The notes under the pieces were generated by a model. That model was not told the origin of the DNA. It was given only the letters and a program-made list of their open reading frames with translations, and did not search any database. From assembly GCF_047238305.1 (NCBI RefSeq), contig NZ_JBDFMO010000001.1, positions 1,240,001-1,304,000 on the forward strand: a DNA stretch of 64,000 nt, in the 5' to 3' direction. Positions within the stretch are counted from its first letter, which is position 1. Each line of letters begins with the position of its first letter. This document shows, one piece after another, positions 50,303 through 58,635 of this stretch. This stretch comes from Ferdinandcohnia sp047238305. Lineage in GTDB: Bacteria; Bacillota; Bacilli; Bacillales; Bacillaceae_L. The position numbers and the translations under genes are program-made.

Positions 50303-51604
50303 TTAATGCGGTAGAAAGGCAAGCTGGTAGAAGAACAATACTGCAAATAAATAAACGAGTGGGTGTACTTCTCTCCACTTTCCTTTGACAACCTTCATCA
50401 ATGGGTATGAAATAAAGCCTAATGCAATCCCGGTCGCGATACTAGATGTAAGTGGCATGCTCAGTATGATTAAAAATGCAGGAAAGGCTTCATCAATCTC
50501 ATTCCACCTGATGTCCTTAATGCTACCCATCATTAAAGATCCTACAATAATTAAGGTAGGTGCTGTAATGGCCGCAATCCCAGAAACGGCACTCACTAAC
50601 GGTCCAAAAAAGGCAGCTAGAATAAAGAGTCCTGCAACGGTAACTGAAGTTAAACCTGTTCTTCCACCGGCAGCCACCCCTGTTGAAGATTCAATATACG
50701 CACTGGTAGGGCTTGTTCCAAACATCGCTCCAACCGTTGTACCTACTGAATCCGCAAGTAAGGCCTGTCTAGCACGTGGCATGACATTTCCTTTCATGAG
50801 CCCAGCCTGCTCGGCAACCCCGATCATCGTTCCTGTTGTATCAAAAATAGTAACGAGTAAAAAGGAGAAGACAACAGCATATAGTCCGTACTGAATTACA
50901 TCACCTATGGCAGTTAAAGGGTTTGCGATAATTAAACCTTCAGGAAGTGACGGTGTATTTACCAATCCTTCTTTAAATTCAAGCTGACCAGTAAAATAAG
51001 CTATAATGGCAGTGATGATCATTCCGAAAAATAAGGCGCCATTTATGTTACGTGCCATGAGAATGAGGGTAATCGCTAATCCGACAAGCGCTAAAATGAC
51101 CGATGGTGAGTGTAAATCACCTAGAGTTACTAAATTTGTTGGATGTGCGGTAATAATTCCAGTCAGTCGAAGACCGATAAAGGCAATAAATAAACCGATT
51201 CCAGCTGTGATTCCGTGCTTTAGGTTTGGCGGAATGGCTTCAATTAATTTTTCACGAAACGGCGTTAACGACAATATCACAAAAATGATACCTGCTACAA
51301 ATACAGCGGCAAATGCCGTTTGGTAGGTAATGTTTTCATTTGCGCCAACAACGGAATAAGCGAAAAAGGCATTTAAGCCCATTCCTGGAGCAATCGCAAT
51401 TGGATAATTTGCAAACAGTGCCATCCAAAGTGTTCCAACAACAGTTGCGATTATGGTTGCTAAAAATACTTGCTCAAACGGAACACCTGCATCTGATAAA
51501 ATAACGGGGTTTACGACAACAACATACACCATTGTTAAGAAGGTCGTAATCCCTGCAAGAACTTCTTTTTTTACATTTGTATTTAATTCTGATAACTTAA
51601 ACAT
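50303..51604 (-). CDS. NCS2 purine permease (PbuG/PbuO-type, AzgA family)
   Basis: A 433-residue membrane transporter with 12-14 hydrophobic segments, of the AzgA-like guanine/hypoxanthine branch. Typical motifs are PGMGLNAFFAYSVV near residue 71, FDTTGTMIGVAEQAGLM near 246, and GTSPTSAYIESSTGVAAGGRTGLT near 290. GGAGG lies 9 bases before the ATG at 51604; the frame from 51670 is an unneeded extension. No purine riboswitch consensus is visible upstream, although a long-range dyad with a T-run lies there. B. subtilis has several similar permeases, so the exact purine is uncertain. Confidence 0.88.
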   Translation of the reverse strand: MFKLSELNTNVKKEVLAGITTFLTMVYVVVVNPVILSDAGVPFEQVFLATIIATVVGTLWMALFANYPIAIAPGMGLNAFFAYSVVGANENITYQTAFAAVFVAGIIFVILSLTPFREKLIEAIPPNLKHGITAGIGLFIAFIGLRLTGIITAHPTNLVTLGDLHSPSVILALVGLAITLILMARNINGALFFGMIITAIIAYFTGQLEFKEGLVNTPSLPEGLIIANPLTAIGDVIQYGLYAVVFSFLLVTIFDTTGTMIGVAEQAGLMKGNVMPRARQALLADSVGTTVGAMFGTSPTSAYIESSTGVAAGGRTGLTSVTVAGLFILAAFFGPLVSAVSGIAAITAPTLIIVGSLMMGSIKDIRWNEIDEAFPAFLIILSMPLTSSIATGIALGFISYPLMKVVKGKWREVHPLVYLFAVLFFYQLAFLPH

Positions 51605-51641
51605 AGTTGTGTACCTCCAAAAGGCGAACGATTTAAAAAAT

Positions 51642-51719
51642 CCTTTTCTATAATATTCGTTTTTGTTCAAGACTGCAAGACATATTTAAAATTGTTTTCG
51701 GATAGTTTTTTAGAAAAGG
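51642..51719 (-). promoter_or_regulatory. long-loop dyad with T-run upstream of the purine permease gene
   Basis: On the minus strand CCTTTTCTA (51719-51711) is perfectly complementary to TAGAAAAGG (51650-51642) across 60 bases, and the right arm is followed by ATTTTTT. It may be the terminator of the upstream gene or part of an attenuator leader; the intervening bases do not match the purine aptamer. Confidence 0.45.
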
Positions 51720-51721
51720 TT

Positions 51722-52132
51722 TTAGCTAAAGTTTAATAAAGTCAATAATTTTATAGTGTCACCTTTAAATGTTAAGAAATAGGGTTTGTTTTCGTCGTCA
51801 AACATCATTAAATATGGACTCTCATGATCGGTGAAAATAAGCGTTACTTCATCTACTAGGTCATCAAACCATTGATTTCTCACCATAATAGTAGGTTCTA
51901 AAGGAATTCTTATCATTAATCCTGTATTTGGAATCGGATTGTATTTAACATATACGCCGTTGATACCTTTAAGAAGGAACTCAACTTCTTGCTGGATATC
52001 GGTACTTATTGGTACATGTTTTATAACCATATCTTGACTGATATCGAATATTTGTATTTCCTGAGTTTGGGCCATCACATTTGTTGACAATAGTTGAAAA
52101 ATAAAGATATGAAGTAAAACACTTTTTAACAT
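51722..52132 (-). CDS. small secreted protein of unknown function
   Basis: A 136-residue product with an N-terminal signal peptide (hydrophobic residues about 4-20, cleavage likely after NVMAQ-type site at 22) and no membrane segment afterwards. The mature part is acidic and beta-rich, with GLMIRIPLEPTIMVRNQWFDDLVDEVTLIF in the middle. I do not recognise the family. The ATG at 52132 has AGAGGTGG 5 bases upstream; the GTG three codons earlier is part of that site. It is divergent from the membrane-protein gene at 52248. Confidence 0.65.
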   Translation of the reverse strand: MLKSVLLHIFIFQLLSTNVMAQTQEIQIFDISQDMVIKHVPISTDIQQEVEFLLKGINGVYVKYNPIPNTGLMIRIPLEPTIMVRNQWFDDLVDEVTLIFTDHESPYLMMFDDENKPYFLTFKGDTIKLLTLLNFS

Positions 52133-52247
52133 TTGAACCACCTCTTAGGTATTGTTCCCAAAAACAAGTCAGTATTTGTATTTTTAGAAAAGTGAAACTT
52201 TTCCTTATCATTATTCGTAAATACTAATATGACTAGGGGGATAGTGT

Positions 52248-52778
52248 ATGTTGCAAAGAATTGATAAAGCATATTGGGTAGTATTATTGATCATTAGTAT
52301 AATCTTGGGTGTGATAGTTGGTTTTATAGGCCCTACCTTATTCCATCACATTTTCTTTAAACACGGTGACACCTTTTTAGTTTTAACCCCTTCCATTTCA
52401 AGTATCTTAATGTTTATTGCTGTTGGTTGTTTTATTGTGTTTTGCATTGGTATGATAGTTGAAAATAAAATATGGAATTATGTTGGGATACTATTTTTAG
52501 TATGTTCAATTGCAATGGGGTATTACGCTAGTTTTGGAAACTATACACTTATCTCTAATAACGAGATTACATTTAAGAAATCAATGTCCGAAACCATTTA
52601 TAAATGGGATGAAATTAAAGAAGCAGCTTATATGAATGAAACCCAGGAACCCGTTAAAAGAATCCATTTAATTTTGGAAAATGGTGAAGAGGAAACACTA
52701 GAAATAAATAGACAATATGTTCAAGAACTGAATAAAATACAACAGAAATTTATTCAGAATGATATTATGTTTTATTAG
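52248..52778 (+). CDS. membrane protein of unknown function with PH-like C-terminal region
   Basis: A 176-residue protein with three hydrophobic segments (about residues 9-31, 46-70, 76-95), then a polar C-terminal part of about 75 residues. The latter begins TLISNNEITFKKSMSETIYKWDEIKEAAY and has the strand pattern seen in bacterial PH-like domains; this is an inference. AGGGGG lies upstream of the ATG. It precedes a DUF4256 gene by 31 bases. I do not recognise a named family. Confidence 0.65.
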   Translation: MLQRIDKAYWVVLLIISIILGVIVGFIGPTLFHHIFFKHGDTFLVLTPSISSILMFIAVGCFIVFCIGMIVENKIWNYVGILFLVCSIAMGYYASFGNYTLISNNEITFKKSMSETIYKWDEIKEAAYMNETQEPVKRIHLILENGEEETLEINRQYVQELNKIQQKFIQNDIMFY

Positions 52779-52809
52779 CAATAAGAAAAACAAATAGGAG
52801 GAAACAAAC

Positions 52810-53379
52810 GTGACAAAGGAAAGTAACAAGGAGTTGTCATCGGAACAACGCGAAGAATTAGTAAAAGTACTGAAAGCCCGTTTTGAGAAAAATCCACACC
52901 GTCATGAAGGGCTTGAATGGGAAAAAATTGAAGAGAAGCTAGCGGCTAATCCTGAAAAACTATGGTCGCTCAATGAGATGGAGAGAACTGAAGGCGAACC
53001 AGATGTTGTGGGGTATGATGAAAAGATGGACAAATACATATTTGTTGATTGTTCAGCAGAAAGTCCTAAAGGGCGTAGAAGTATATGTTACGACAGGGAA
53101 GCACTGGAGTCCAGAAAGAAATTCCCACCGGAAAATAGCGCGATTGATATGGCAAATGACATGTGCATTGAGATGTTAACAGAAGCGCAATATCGAGCAT
53201 TGCAGGAGCTTGGTCAATTTGATTTGAAGTCATCAAGTTGGGTGCAAACCCCAGATAAAATAAGAAAACTAGGTGGGGCCATCTTTTGTGATCGTCGTTA
53301 TGACACTGTTTTTGTATATCACAATGGGGCAGATTCTTACTATGCTGCGAGAGGGTTCCGAGGTGTACTTAGGATCTAA
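52810..53379 (+). CDS. DUF4256 family protein
   Basis: A 189-residue cytoplasmic protein of the DUF4256 family, with HEGLEWEKIEEKLAANPEKLWSLNEMERTEGEPDVVGYD near residues 38-75, FVDCSAESPKGRRSICYDREALESRK near 84-110 and a conserved ending AIFCDRRYDTVFVYHNGADSYYAARGFRGVLRI. The function is unknown. TAGGAGG precedes the start codon, and a strong terminator follows the stop by 3 bases. Confidence 0.8.
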   Translation: MTKESNKELSSEQREELVKVLKARFEKNPHRHEGLEWEKIEEKLAANPEKLWSLNEMERTEGEPDVVGYDEKMDKYIFVDCSAESPKGRRSICYDREALESRKKFPPENSAIDMANDMCIEMLTEAQYRALQELGQFDLKSSSWVQTPDKIRKLGGAIFCDRRYDTVFVYHNGADSYYAARGFRGVLRI

Positions 53380-53382
53380 ACA

Positions 53383-53421
53383 AAAGAGGATTGTTCACGA
53401 TTTGGACAATCCTCTTTTTTA
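53383..53421. terminator. bidirectional terminator between DUF4256 gene and LysE-type gene
   Basis: AAAAGAGGATTGTTC and GACAATCCTCTTTT form a long stem around a short loop with A/T runs on both sides, between converging genes. Confidence 0.93.
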
Positions 53422-53424
53422 ATA

Positions 53425-54066
53425 TTAATGATGGGCCTTTTCCAAAGCGAGTTTGATACCAAAACCAATCAGAATAGCACCTGTGATTCCCTCGATCATA
53501 TTTTGTGCTTTCGGTTTTTTCATAAAAGTACTAATTTGGTTAAGTAAATAGACGTAAAGGAAAAACCAAATGGCAGTCAATACCGTATAGGTGAAACCCA
53601 TGATAAGAAACGGTCCAAAGGTATTGCTTCCAGCGTCCACGAATTGAGGTAAAAAAGTTAAGAAAAAGACGGCAACTTTAGGGTTTAAGAGATTGGTTAA
53701 AAATCCTTGTTTAAAACAAGATTTGTTTTCAAATTGGCTTGCTGTGTTCATCTCCACGCTTGCAGCTACTTCTTTTTTCCGTAAGGCCCATAATGTTTTA
53801 ACCCCTAGATAGATTAAGTAGATAGCCCCAACGTATTTAAAGACAGAAAATAATAAGGCTGACTTCACAATGATCGCCGATAATCCGAATACAGCAGCAG
53901 AAGTATGGATAAGAAGGGCGCAACAAGTTCCTAAAGCTGTTTTAAGACCTCCGATTCTCCCAACAGTGAGAGTGTTTTTCGTAGCAATGGCAGTATCGGG
54001 ACCAGGTAAAATAATCAGCAACACACACATAAAGACAAACAGATAAAAGTTCTCCACTTTATGCAT
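53425..54066 (-). CDS. LysE/RhtB-family exporter
   Basis: A 213-residue membrane protein with six hydrophobic segments, of the RhtB/LysE amino-acid exporter family. The family signature ILPGPDTAIATKNTLTVGRIGGLKTALG lies near residues 19-46 and LLNPKVAVFFLTFLPQFV near 125-142. GAGGGGA precedes the ATG. It stands alone between terminators, and nothing in the neighbourhood indicates which amino acid or analogue it exports. Confidence 0.87.
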   Translation of the reverse strand: MHKVENFYLFVFMCVLLIILPGPDTAIATKNTLTVGRIGGLKTALGTCCALLIHTSAAVFGLSAIIVKSALLFSVFKYVGAIYLIYLGVKTLWALRKKEVAASVEMNTASQFENKSCFKQGFLTNLLNPKVAVFFLTFLPQFVDAGSNTFGPFLIMGFTYTVLTAIWFFLYVYLLNQISTFMKKPKAQNMIEGITGAILIGFGIKLALEKAHH

Positions 54067-54150
54067 CCCCTCTGTTTCAATATGTAATTCTTATTCAGTA
54101 TTATATATAAATGGTGTTGCTAATTGAACAAAAATTTAAAAATAAAAGTT

Positions 54151-54180
54151 AAAACCCGTGGTTCGTTTGCCACGGGTTTC
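54151..54180 (-). terminator. ywhB terminator
   Basis: AAACCCGTGG / CCACGGGTTT perfect 10-base stem; on the minus strand it lies 8 bases after the ywhB stop and is followed by a T-containing stretch. Confidence 0.85.
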
Positions 54181-54187
54181 TCACCTT

Positions 54188-54376
54188 CTATTCTTGGTCG
54201 CTTAAACGTTTACCAGCTACTGCGTAATGGTTTTTTGTCATTTCTTCGATAAAAACAACAATTTTCTCTTCTGATGCTCCTGTTGTTTCAGATACCGCTG
54301 CAGTTACTTTTTCAACGAGCGCCTTTTTTTGTTCTTCAGTGCGTCCTTCTAGCATTTTAACTGTTACGTATGGCAC
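54188..54376 (-). CDS. ywhB: 4-oxalocrotonate tautomerase-family protein YwhB
   Basis: A 62-residue member of the 4-oxalocrotonate tautomerase family. With the GTG start at 54376 the second codon is proline, which becomes the catalytic N-terminal Pro1 after methionine removal (mature start PYVTVKMLEGR). GGAGAG is 7 bases upstream. The longer frame from 54391 would bury that proline and is rejected. SEEKIVVFIEEMTKNHYAVAG matches the rest of the family. The physiological substrate of YwhB is not known. Confidence 0.92.
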   Translation of the reverse strand: MPYVTVKMLEGRTEEQKKALVEKVTAAVSETTGASEEKIVVFIEEMTKNHYAVAGKRLSDQE

Positions 54377-54463
54377 AATGAATCTCTCCAATCTATGTTT
54401 TATAATGCTTTAAGAGTATTGTATACTGAAAATAATAACTTTTCTAGAAGAAGGGGAAATTTG

Positions 54464-55144
54464 GTGGAACAATTAAGTAGATTTCTACATTATGACGTAA
54501 GCTTAATTCCGTATGTTGTCATCTCACTTTTGGTTGCATTTACGGTTCATGAATTTTCGCATGCCTATGTGGCATACAAGTTTGGCGATGACACGGCGAA
54601 GCGGCAGGGGAGATTAACGTTAAACCCGATTGCTCATTTAGACCCATTTGGTACAATCCTTATTTTTCTAGCGGGATTTGGCTGGGCACGTCCTGTCCCT
54701 GTAAATCGTTTTTACTTTAAAAAGCCACGACTTGCTGGGATTCTCGTTTCGGTCGCAGGCCCGTTAAGTAACCTTGTTGTTGCAGCATTAGGTTTGCTCA
54801 TTTATATCATCCTTATCCGGGTAGGAGTGTTTGCTGCCATTCCAGAGACAGTAGGAGATGGTTTTGAAAGGTTCTTTAACCTATTTGTACGCCTTAACAT
54901 TATGCTTTTTCTTTTTAATCTATTGCCGTTTCCGCCGCTTGATGGGTACCGCATCATTGAAGACCTTGTTCCAGCACGGATTCGTCCTAGATTGACGCAA
55001 TATGAGGGATTGGGAATTGTGTTATTCCTAGTGCTTGTCATTACACCACTTGGGGGGCGATATTTGTTCCCATTTCTTTATAAAGGAGTTTATGGTGTCA
55101 CAGAAATATTGGTTGCGCTCTTTCAACCAATCCTCCAATTATAA
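54464..55144 (+). CDS. ywhC: membrane zinc metalloprotease, site-2 protease family (YwhC-like)
   Basis: A 226-residue M50-family intramembrane protease with about six hydrophobic segments. The zinc motif is HEFSH in AFTVHEFSHAYVAYKFGD near residue 28, GAG-type AGPLSNLVVAA near 105 follows, and the second metal ligand lies in NLLPFPPLDGYRI near 155. AAGGGG lies upstream of a TTG (54461) and GTG (54464); I take the GTG. Longer starts from 54395 lie in the yhwB promoter region. Its target is unknown; ywhD follows as in B. subtilis. Confidence 0.88.
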   Translation: MEQLSRFLHYDVSLIPYVVISLLVAFTVHEFSHAYVAYKFGDDTAKRQGRLTLNPIAHLDPFGTILIFLAGFGWARPVPVNRFYFKKPRLAGILVSVAGPLSNLVVAALGLLIYIILIRVGVFAAIPETVGDGFERFFNLFVRLNIMLFLFNLLPFPPLDGYRIIEDLVPARIRPRLTQYEGLGIVLFLVLVITPLGGRYLFPFLYKGVYGVTEILVALFQPILQL

Positions 55145-55202
55145 AATCAGACACTCATATGATAAAATGGTAGGTAATGAGTAAAAAGGGAAAGGTGGAT
55201 GT

Positions 55203-55715
55203 ATGGTGGATCAAAATAAGAAAAAGGTTGCTTTTAATATCATTAAAAATGATCCAACAGATGGTCACAAAGGATATGGCATTGGGGCACTTAGCCTTGA
55301 AAATATTTCACCGGTATTCATCGATATAGAAGAGGAAGATGTTTTCGTTGATGTCGGTGCGATGCATGCGAGAAGCGTCGTCGAGAAAGGAATTAAATTT
55401 CTTCCGAATAAAGAAGACGTTCCGAATGGAAAGCCATTTTGGTTAGTTTGGGTCACGATTGATCGAAGGGAAGAAGGACCATATTATGCGGGTGTCACAG
55501 CATGTGAAATGACAGTTGACCGTTCAATCCGTCGTGGATACAAATCGTTACCAGAGCATGTCAACAAAATGGATAAATCATTAAAACGCCACATCATGGT
55601 TGACTTTATGGACGATAAATCCAAAAAGCTATTGGCTGACTTTTTAATCAACCACAACAAAGAAATTTGGGATAACTCAAGTGACGAGTTAAAAGAGGGG
55701 CTTAAGGTCGAATAG
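55203..55715 (+). CDS. ywhD: YwhD family protein
   Basis: A 170-residue protein matching B. subtilis YwhD, a conserved Bacillales protein without an assigned role. Distinctive stretches are GYGIGALSLENISPVFIDIEEEDVFVDVGAMHARS near residues 25-60 and WVTIDRREEGPYYAGVTACEMTVDRSIRRGYKSL near 82-115. No membrane segment or known motif is visible. AAAGGTGG precedes the ATG. It lies between ywhC and pbpG, the same neighbours as in B. subtilis. Confidence 0.9.
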   Translation: MVDQNKKKVAFNIIKNDPTDGHKGYGIGALSLENISPVFIDIEEEDVFVDVGAMHARSVVEKGIKFLPNKEDVPNGKPFWLVWVTIDRREEGPYYAGVTACEMTVDRSIRRGYKSLPEHVNKMDKSLKRHIMVDFMDDKSKKLLADFLINHNKEIWDNSSDELKEGLKVE

Positions 55716-55825
55716 GGCTCTTCCAATTGTGACATTTTGGTGAACAAACGTACTTTAGCTTGAGCTTTTTTAATAAAATAAAGTACACTAAATTTACAAT
55801 GTACACACATTGAAACTAGGACACA

Positions 55826-55866
55826 GAAACCCCCAGGATCACACATCCTGGGGGTTTCGCTTTTTT
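55826..55866 (+). terminator. strong hairpin terminator beyond ywhD
   Basis: Perfect 14-base arms GAAACCCCCAGGAT and ATCCTGGGGGTTTC with a five-base loop, then CGCTTTTTTG. It lies about 110 bases after the ywhD stop. Confidence 0.92.
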
Positions 55867-55954
55867 GTTTAAATTAAATGTGTCTTTCGCATATCTGCCT
55901 TTCTGATTTTTTATGGTTCATAGGAAGTTGCGATTCTTAAACGTACGAAAGATG

Positions 55955-56058
55955 GATGAAGCCCATTTTGAGTGGAAATCGCGCTCGAAAAGTCCTTCAT
56001 AAGCGTGATGAAGCCCGTTTTGAATGAAAAATCCCTTCAAAACGTTCTTCATAAGTAA
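55955..56058. repeat. 52-bp direct repeat, two units, GATGAAGCCC family
   Basis: Units at 55955-56006 and 56007-56058 both begin GATGAAGCCC and end near CTTCATAAG, so each has inverted ends (GATGAAG / CTTCAT). The middles differ. Apart from this, the terminator and the palindrome at 56073, the gap 55716-56108 shows nothing I can assign. Confidence 0.82.
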
Positions 56059-56072
56059 CTCTCATATCTCCC

Positions 56073-56106
56073 GTGGGACGACAAGGAACCTGTCCCTATG
56101 TCCCAC
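56073..56106. repeat. GGGAC/GTCCC palindromic element, copy B
   Basis: GTGGGAC and GTCCCAC are inverted ends around AACCTGTCCCTAT; the right half ACCTGTCCCTATGTCCCACC differs from copy A at 13397 in one base. It ends 2 bases before the pbpG stop codon on the opposite strand. Confidence 0.75.
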
Positions 56107-56108
56107 CA

Positions 56109-58175
56109 TTAAAACCAATCAAACATGCGCTTAAAGAAGCCTTTCTTTTCTTTTTCTTCTTTTTGCTTTGGTTTATCCTTTTTCACGTCCCCACTCTTTG
56201 AACAATATTCTGTTGGTTCGGTTCCTTTTTTATAATAAGTCAGCCTGGAAACCGGGCAATCCTTTGTAGGAAGCAAGCCGGTGTCCGGATTTACATATAC
56301 CCCGACAACCCCTTCTGTCGGTTTGAAGGGTTTGGGTGCAATATCCTGATGAGCTTCCTCCATGAACCCAGCCCAAATATTTTTTGCATAATGGATTTCT
56401 TCGACAATTGTCAGGGGCTCATTATTGTCATAACCCGTCCAAATACCGGCGACAAGCTGTGGTGAGTATCCAATCATCCAGTTATCCGTGTCAGTTGAAC
56501 CCGATTTTCCAGCATAAAAGCGGGTCAGTTTATCGCTAATGGTAGTTCCCGTTACCGCTGTATAATCATTTAATTTTTCATCAAACATCCCTGTCATCAA
56601 CTGCGTTGTCACAAACGCGAGATCTTCATCAAGCACTTTTTTAGGTTTGGGCTCATTTTCATAGATGATTTCACCCTTGTAATTTTCAACTCTCGTAATA
56701 AAAATGGGCTTGTGTCGTGTCCCACCGTTATCAAAAGTGGCGTAAGCATTGACCATTTCAAGTACACTCACCCCAGAAGTCCCTAACGCAAGTGAAGGGA
56801 CATCTTGAAGCTTGCTTTTGATTCCCACCTTTTTCGCGGTGTCGACTAGTTCACCATCACCAAGGAAAAGATGCGTTTTTACGGCGTAAACATTGTCAGA
56901 CAAGGCAATCGCCTGTGCCAATGTAATAGAGTCATTCGCATAGTAATTTTTATAATTTCGCGGTGTATAGGTTGAACGGTCATCATCATACGAAAATGTC
57001 GTGAGTTCGCTTCGAATTTGGGTGGACGGTGTGTAACCTTTCTCAAGTGCAGCGTAATATAAAATGGGCTTAAAGGTTGAACCAGGTTGCCGTTTTGCTT
57101 GTATGGCCCGGTTAAAAGGGCTCTCCTCGTAATCCCGCCCGCCAATTAACGCCCGAACTTCACCATTTTTCGGGTCCATCGCAACAAATCCAAGCTGAAT
57201 CCCGGAATCTTCTTTTACAAAGTCTTCAACTTTTTCCTCCGCAATTTTTTGTAGGTCTGGGTTTAGTGTCGTGTAGACACGTAAGCCGCCTGTTTCAATT
57301 GTTTCTTGGTCGAGCTTCAATTTAGAGTGCAGCTCCTTTTTTACAGCATCCTGAAAATAAGGAGCAATGTCTTCACGTCCGACAACTTTGTTGCCTGTAA
57401 AATTTAGCTCTTCAGCACGTGCTTGTTCTGCCGTTATATTTGAAATGACACCATTTTGAACCATGGATCGAAGAACGACATTTTGGCGCTGTTTTGCTTT
57501 TTCTTCATTTACTAAAGGTGAGTAATGTGTCGGGCCTTTCGGAATACCCGCAAGCATGGATGCTTCAGCAACTGACAGTTCGCTTGCCCTTTTTCCGAAA
57601 TAGTAATTTGCTGCCGCTTCAATTCCGTAAACACCATGTCCATAATAGATCGTATTTAAATACCCTTCTAAAATCTCTTTCTTTGAATAATTTTGCTCCA
57701 GTCGAATCGTATAAAGGGCTTCGGTGAGTTTTCGATTCCATGTTTTTTCATGTTCTAAAAATAGGTTTCTGGCGTATTGCTGAGTAATAGTGCTTGCACC
57801 TTGTACTTTTGCCATTGCTTTAATGTCGGCAAGGACCGCTCCACCAATCCGCTTATAATCAAAACCGTTATGGTCAAAAAAGTTCCGGTCCTCTATTGAC
57901 ACCGTTGCATCAATAATAGCTTCGGACATGTCATCAAGCGATACCCAATAACGGGTCTCACCCTGATGGCGTTCTTCTCCGATTAATGTTCCATCCTCCG
58001 CGTAGAATAAGGTCGATAAAGGCACAGCTAGTGGAGGTGCGCCCTGGGTTTTTGCGTAGGAAAGCACGCCTAAAATACACACCGTTATAAGGGCACAGCC
58101 GATTAAGCCTATGAAAAGACAAGCTCGCAAAATCTTAATTGCGATTTTTAACCGATCATTTGTAATAAGCTCCAC
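56109..58175 (-). CDS. pbpG: class A penicillin-binding protein PbpG (PBP2d-like)
   Basis: A 688-residue bifunctional peptidoglycan synthase. After one transmembrane segment (about residues 18-42) comes the GT51 glycosyltransferase domain with EDRNFFDHNGFDYKRIGGA near 95 and QGASTITQQYARNLFL near 128, then the transpeptidase domain with the SxxK motif STFK in QPGSTFKP near 369, SDN near 431, and KSG in AGKSGSTDT near 557. The C-terminus is a Lys-rich tail ending KGFFKRMFDWF. In B. subtilis pbpG is sporulation-specific and precedes speE as here. The start is GTG with GAGAGGTGA upstream. Confidence 0.92.
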   Translation of the reverse strand: MELITNDRLKIAIKILRACLFIGLIGCALITVCILGVLSYAKTQGAPPLAVPLSTLFYAEDGTLIGEERHQGETRYWVSLDDMSEAIIDATVSIEDRNFFDHNGFDYKRIGGAVLADIKAMAKVQGASTITQQYARNLFLEHEKTWNRKLTEALYTIRLEQNYSKKEILEGYLNTIYYGHGVYGIEAAANYYFGKRASELSVAEASMLAGIPKGPTHYSPLVNEEKAKQRQNVVLRSMVQNGVISNITAEQARAEELNFTGNKVVGREDIAPYFQDAVKKELHSKLKLDQETIETGGLRVYTTLNPDLQKIAEEKVEDFVKEDSGIQLGFVAMDPKNGEVRALIGGRDYEESPFNRAIQAKRQPGSTFKPILYYAALEKGYTPSTQIRSELTTFSYDDDRSTYTPRNYKNYYANDSITLAQAIALSDNVYAVKTHLFLGDGELVDTAKKVGIKSKLQDVPSLALGTSGVSVLEMVNAYATFDNGGTRHKPIFITRVENYKGEIIYENEPKPKKVLDEDLAFVTTQLMTGMFDEKLNDYTAVTGTTISDKLTRFYAGKSGSTDTDNWMIGYSPQLVAGIWTGYDNNEPLTIVEEIHYAKNIWAGFMEEAHQDIAPKPFKPTEGVVGVYVNPDTGLLPTKDCPVSRLTYYKKGTEPTEYCSKSGDVKKDKPKQKEEKEKKGFFKRMFDWF

Positions 58176-58368
58176 CAGGGTTCACCTCTCTTTTTTTCTC
58201 TTTTTTTAGGCATATATCAATCAGTATGAAAAAAAATCCCTCTTTCTAAACATTTATTTGCTAAAAGATGAAAAATTTTCTTGCATTTTCGCTAGTTTCA
58301 TCTATACTTTTTTCAGTTGAGAGAAAAACCGGATGCTATTTTTACGTATGCCAAGGCTATCCATCAAC

Positions 58369-58395
58369 TTTTGCCTGTAGCAAGATTAGGCAAAA
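58369..58395. other. hairpin in the pbpG-speE gap
   Basis: TTTTGCCT and AGGCAAAA pair across an 11-base loop and are followed by ATCAATTTTTTT on the plus strand. A promoter-like TTGCAT-16-TATACT lies upstream near 58283-58310. A short leader or small transcript is possible. The rest of the gap 58176-58635 holds only the MITE-like element. Confidence 0.45.
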
Positions 58396-58460
58396 ACATC
58401 AATTTTTTTGAAGGATTAGGGAACGATAAAGGGATAGAATCTCTGAATTTGTTAGAGGAT

Positions 58461-58603
58461 GTTCAAAAAGTCCGGTAAAAATGACACGTCGAATTTCTTC
58501 GTTGGCTTGCTTTTCCGTTGCTCACGTATAAAAGACATACGCTCCGCTACTCAAAGCTGCACCGCCTCGAAATTCTTGGTCCTTTTTGTCCTCCTTTTTG
58601 AAC
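58461..58603. mobile_element. MITE-like element with GTTCAAAAAGT-type ends, copy 2
   Basis: A 143-bp element from GTTCAAAAAG to CTTTTTGAAC, inverted relative to copy 1 at 27378; on the minus strand it contains GGAGCGTATGTCTTTTATACG, matching the copy 1 core. It lies 32 bases upstream of the speE start and happens to keep an open frame in phase with speE. Confidence 0.82.
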
Positions 58604-58635
58604 ACGTATTCTTAAATCGAAAGGATGTTATACAC

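Noticed and set aside
51605..51721. Purine riboswitch upstream of the purine permease gene
   Set aside because: The conserved aptamer core could not be found on the relevant strand, so only a dyad is reported.
58459..58635. N-terminal extension of SpeE by 59 residues
   Set aside because: The extension is encoded by the MITE-like element; a proper ribosome binding site precedes the ATG at 58636, which gives the normal SpeE length.
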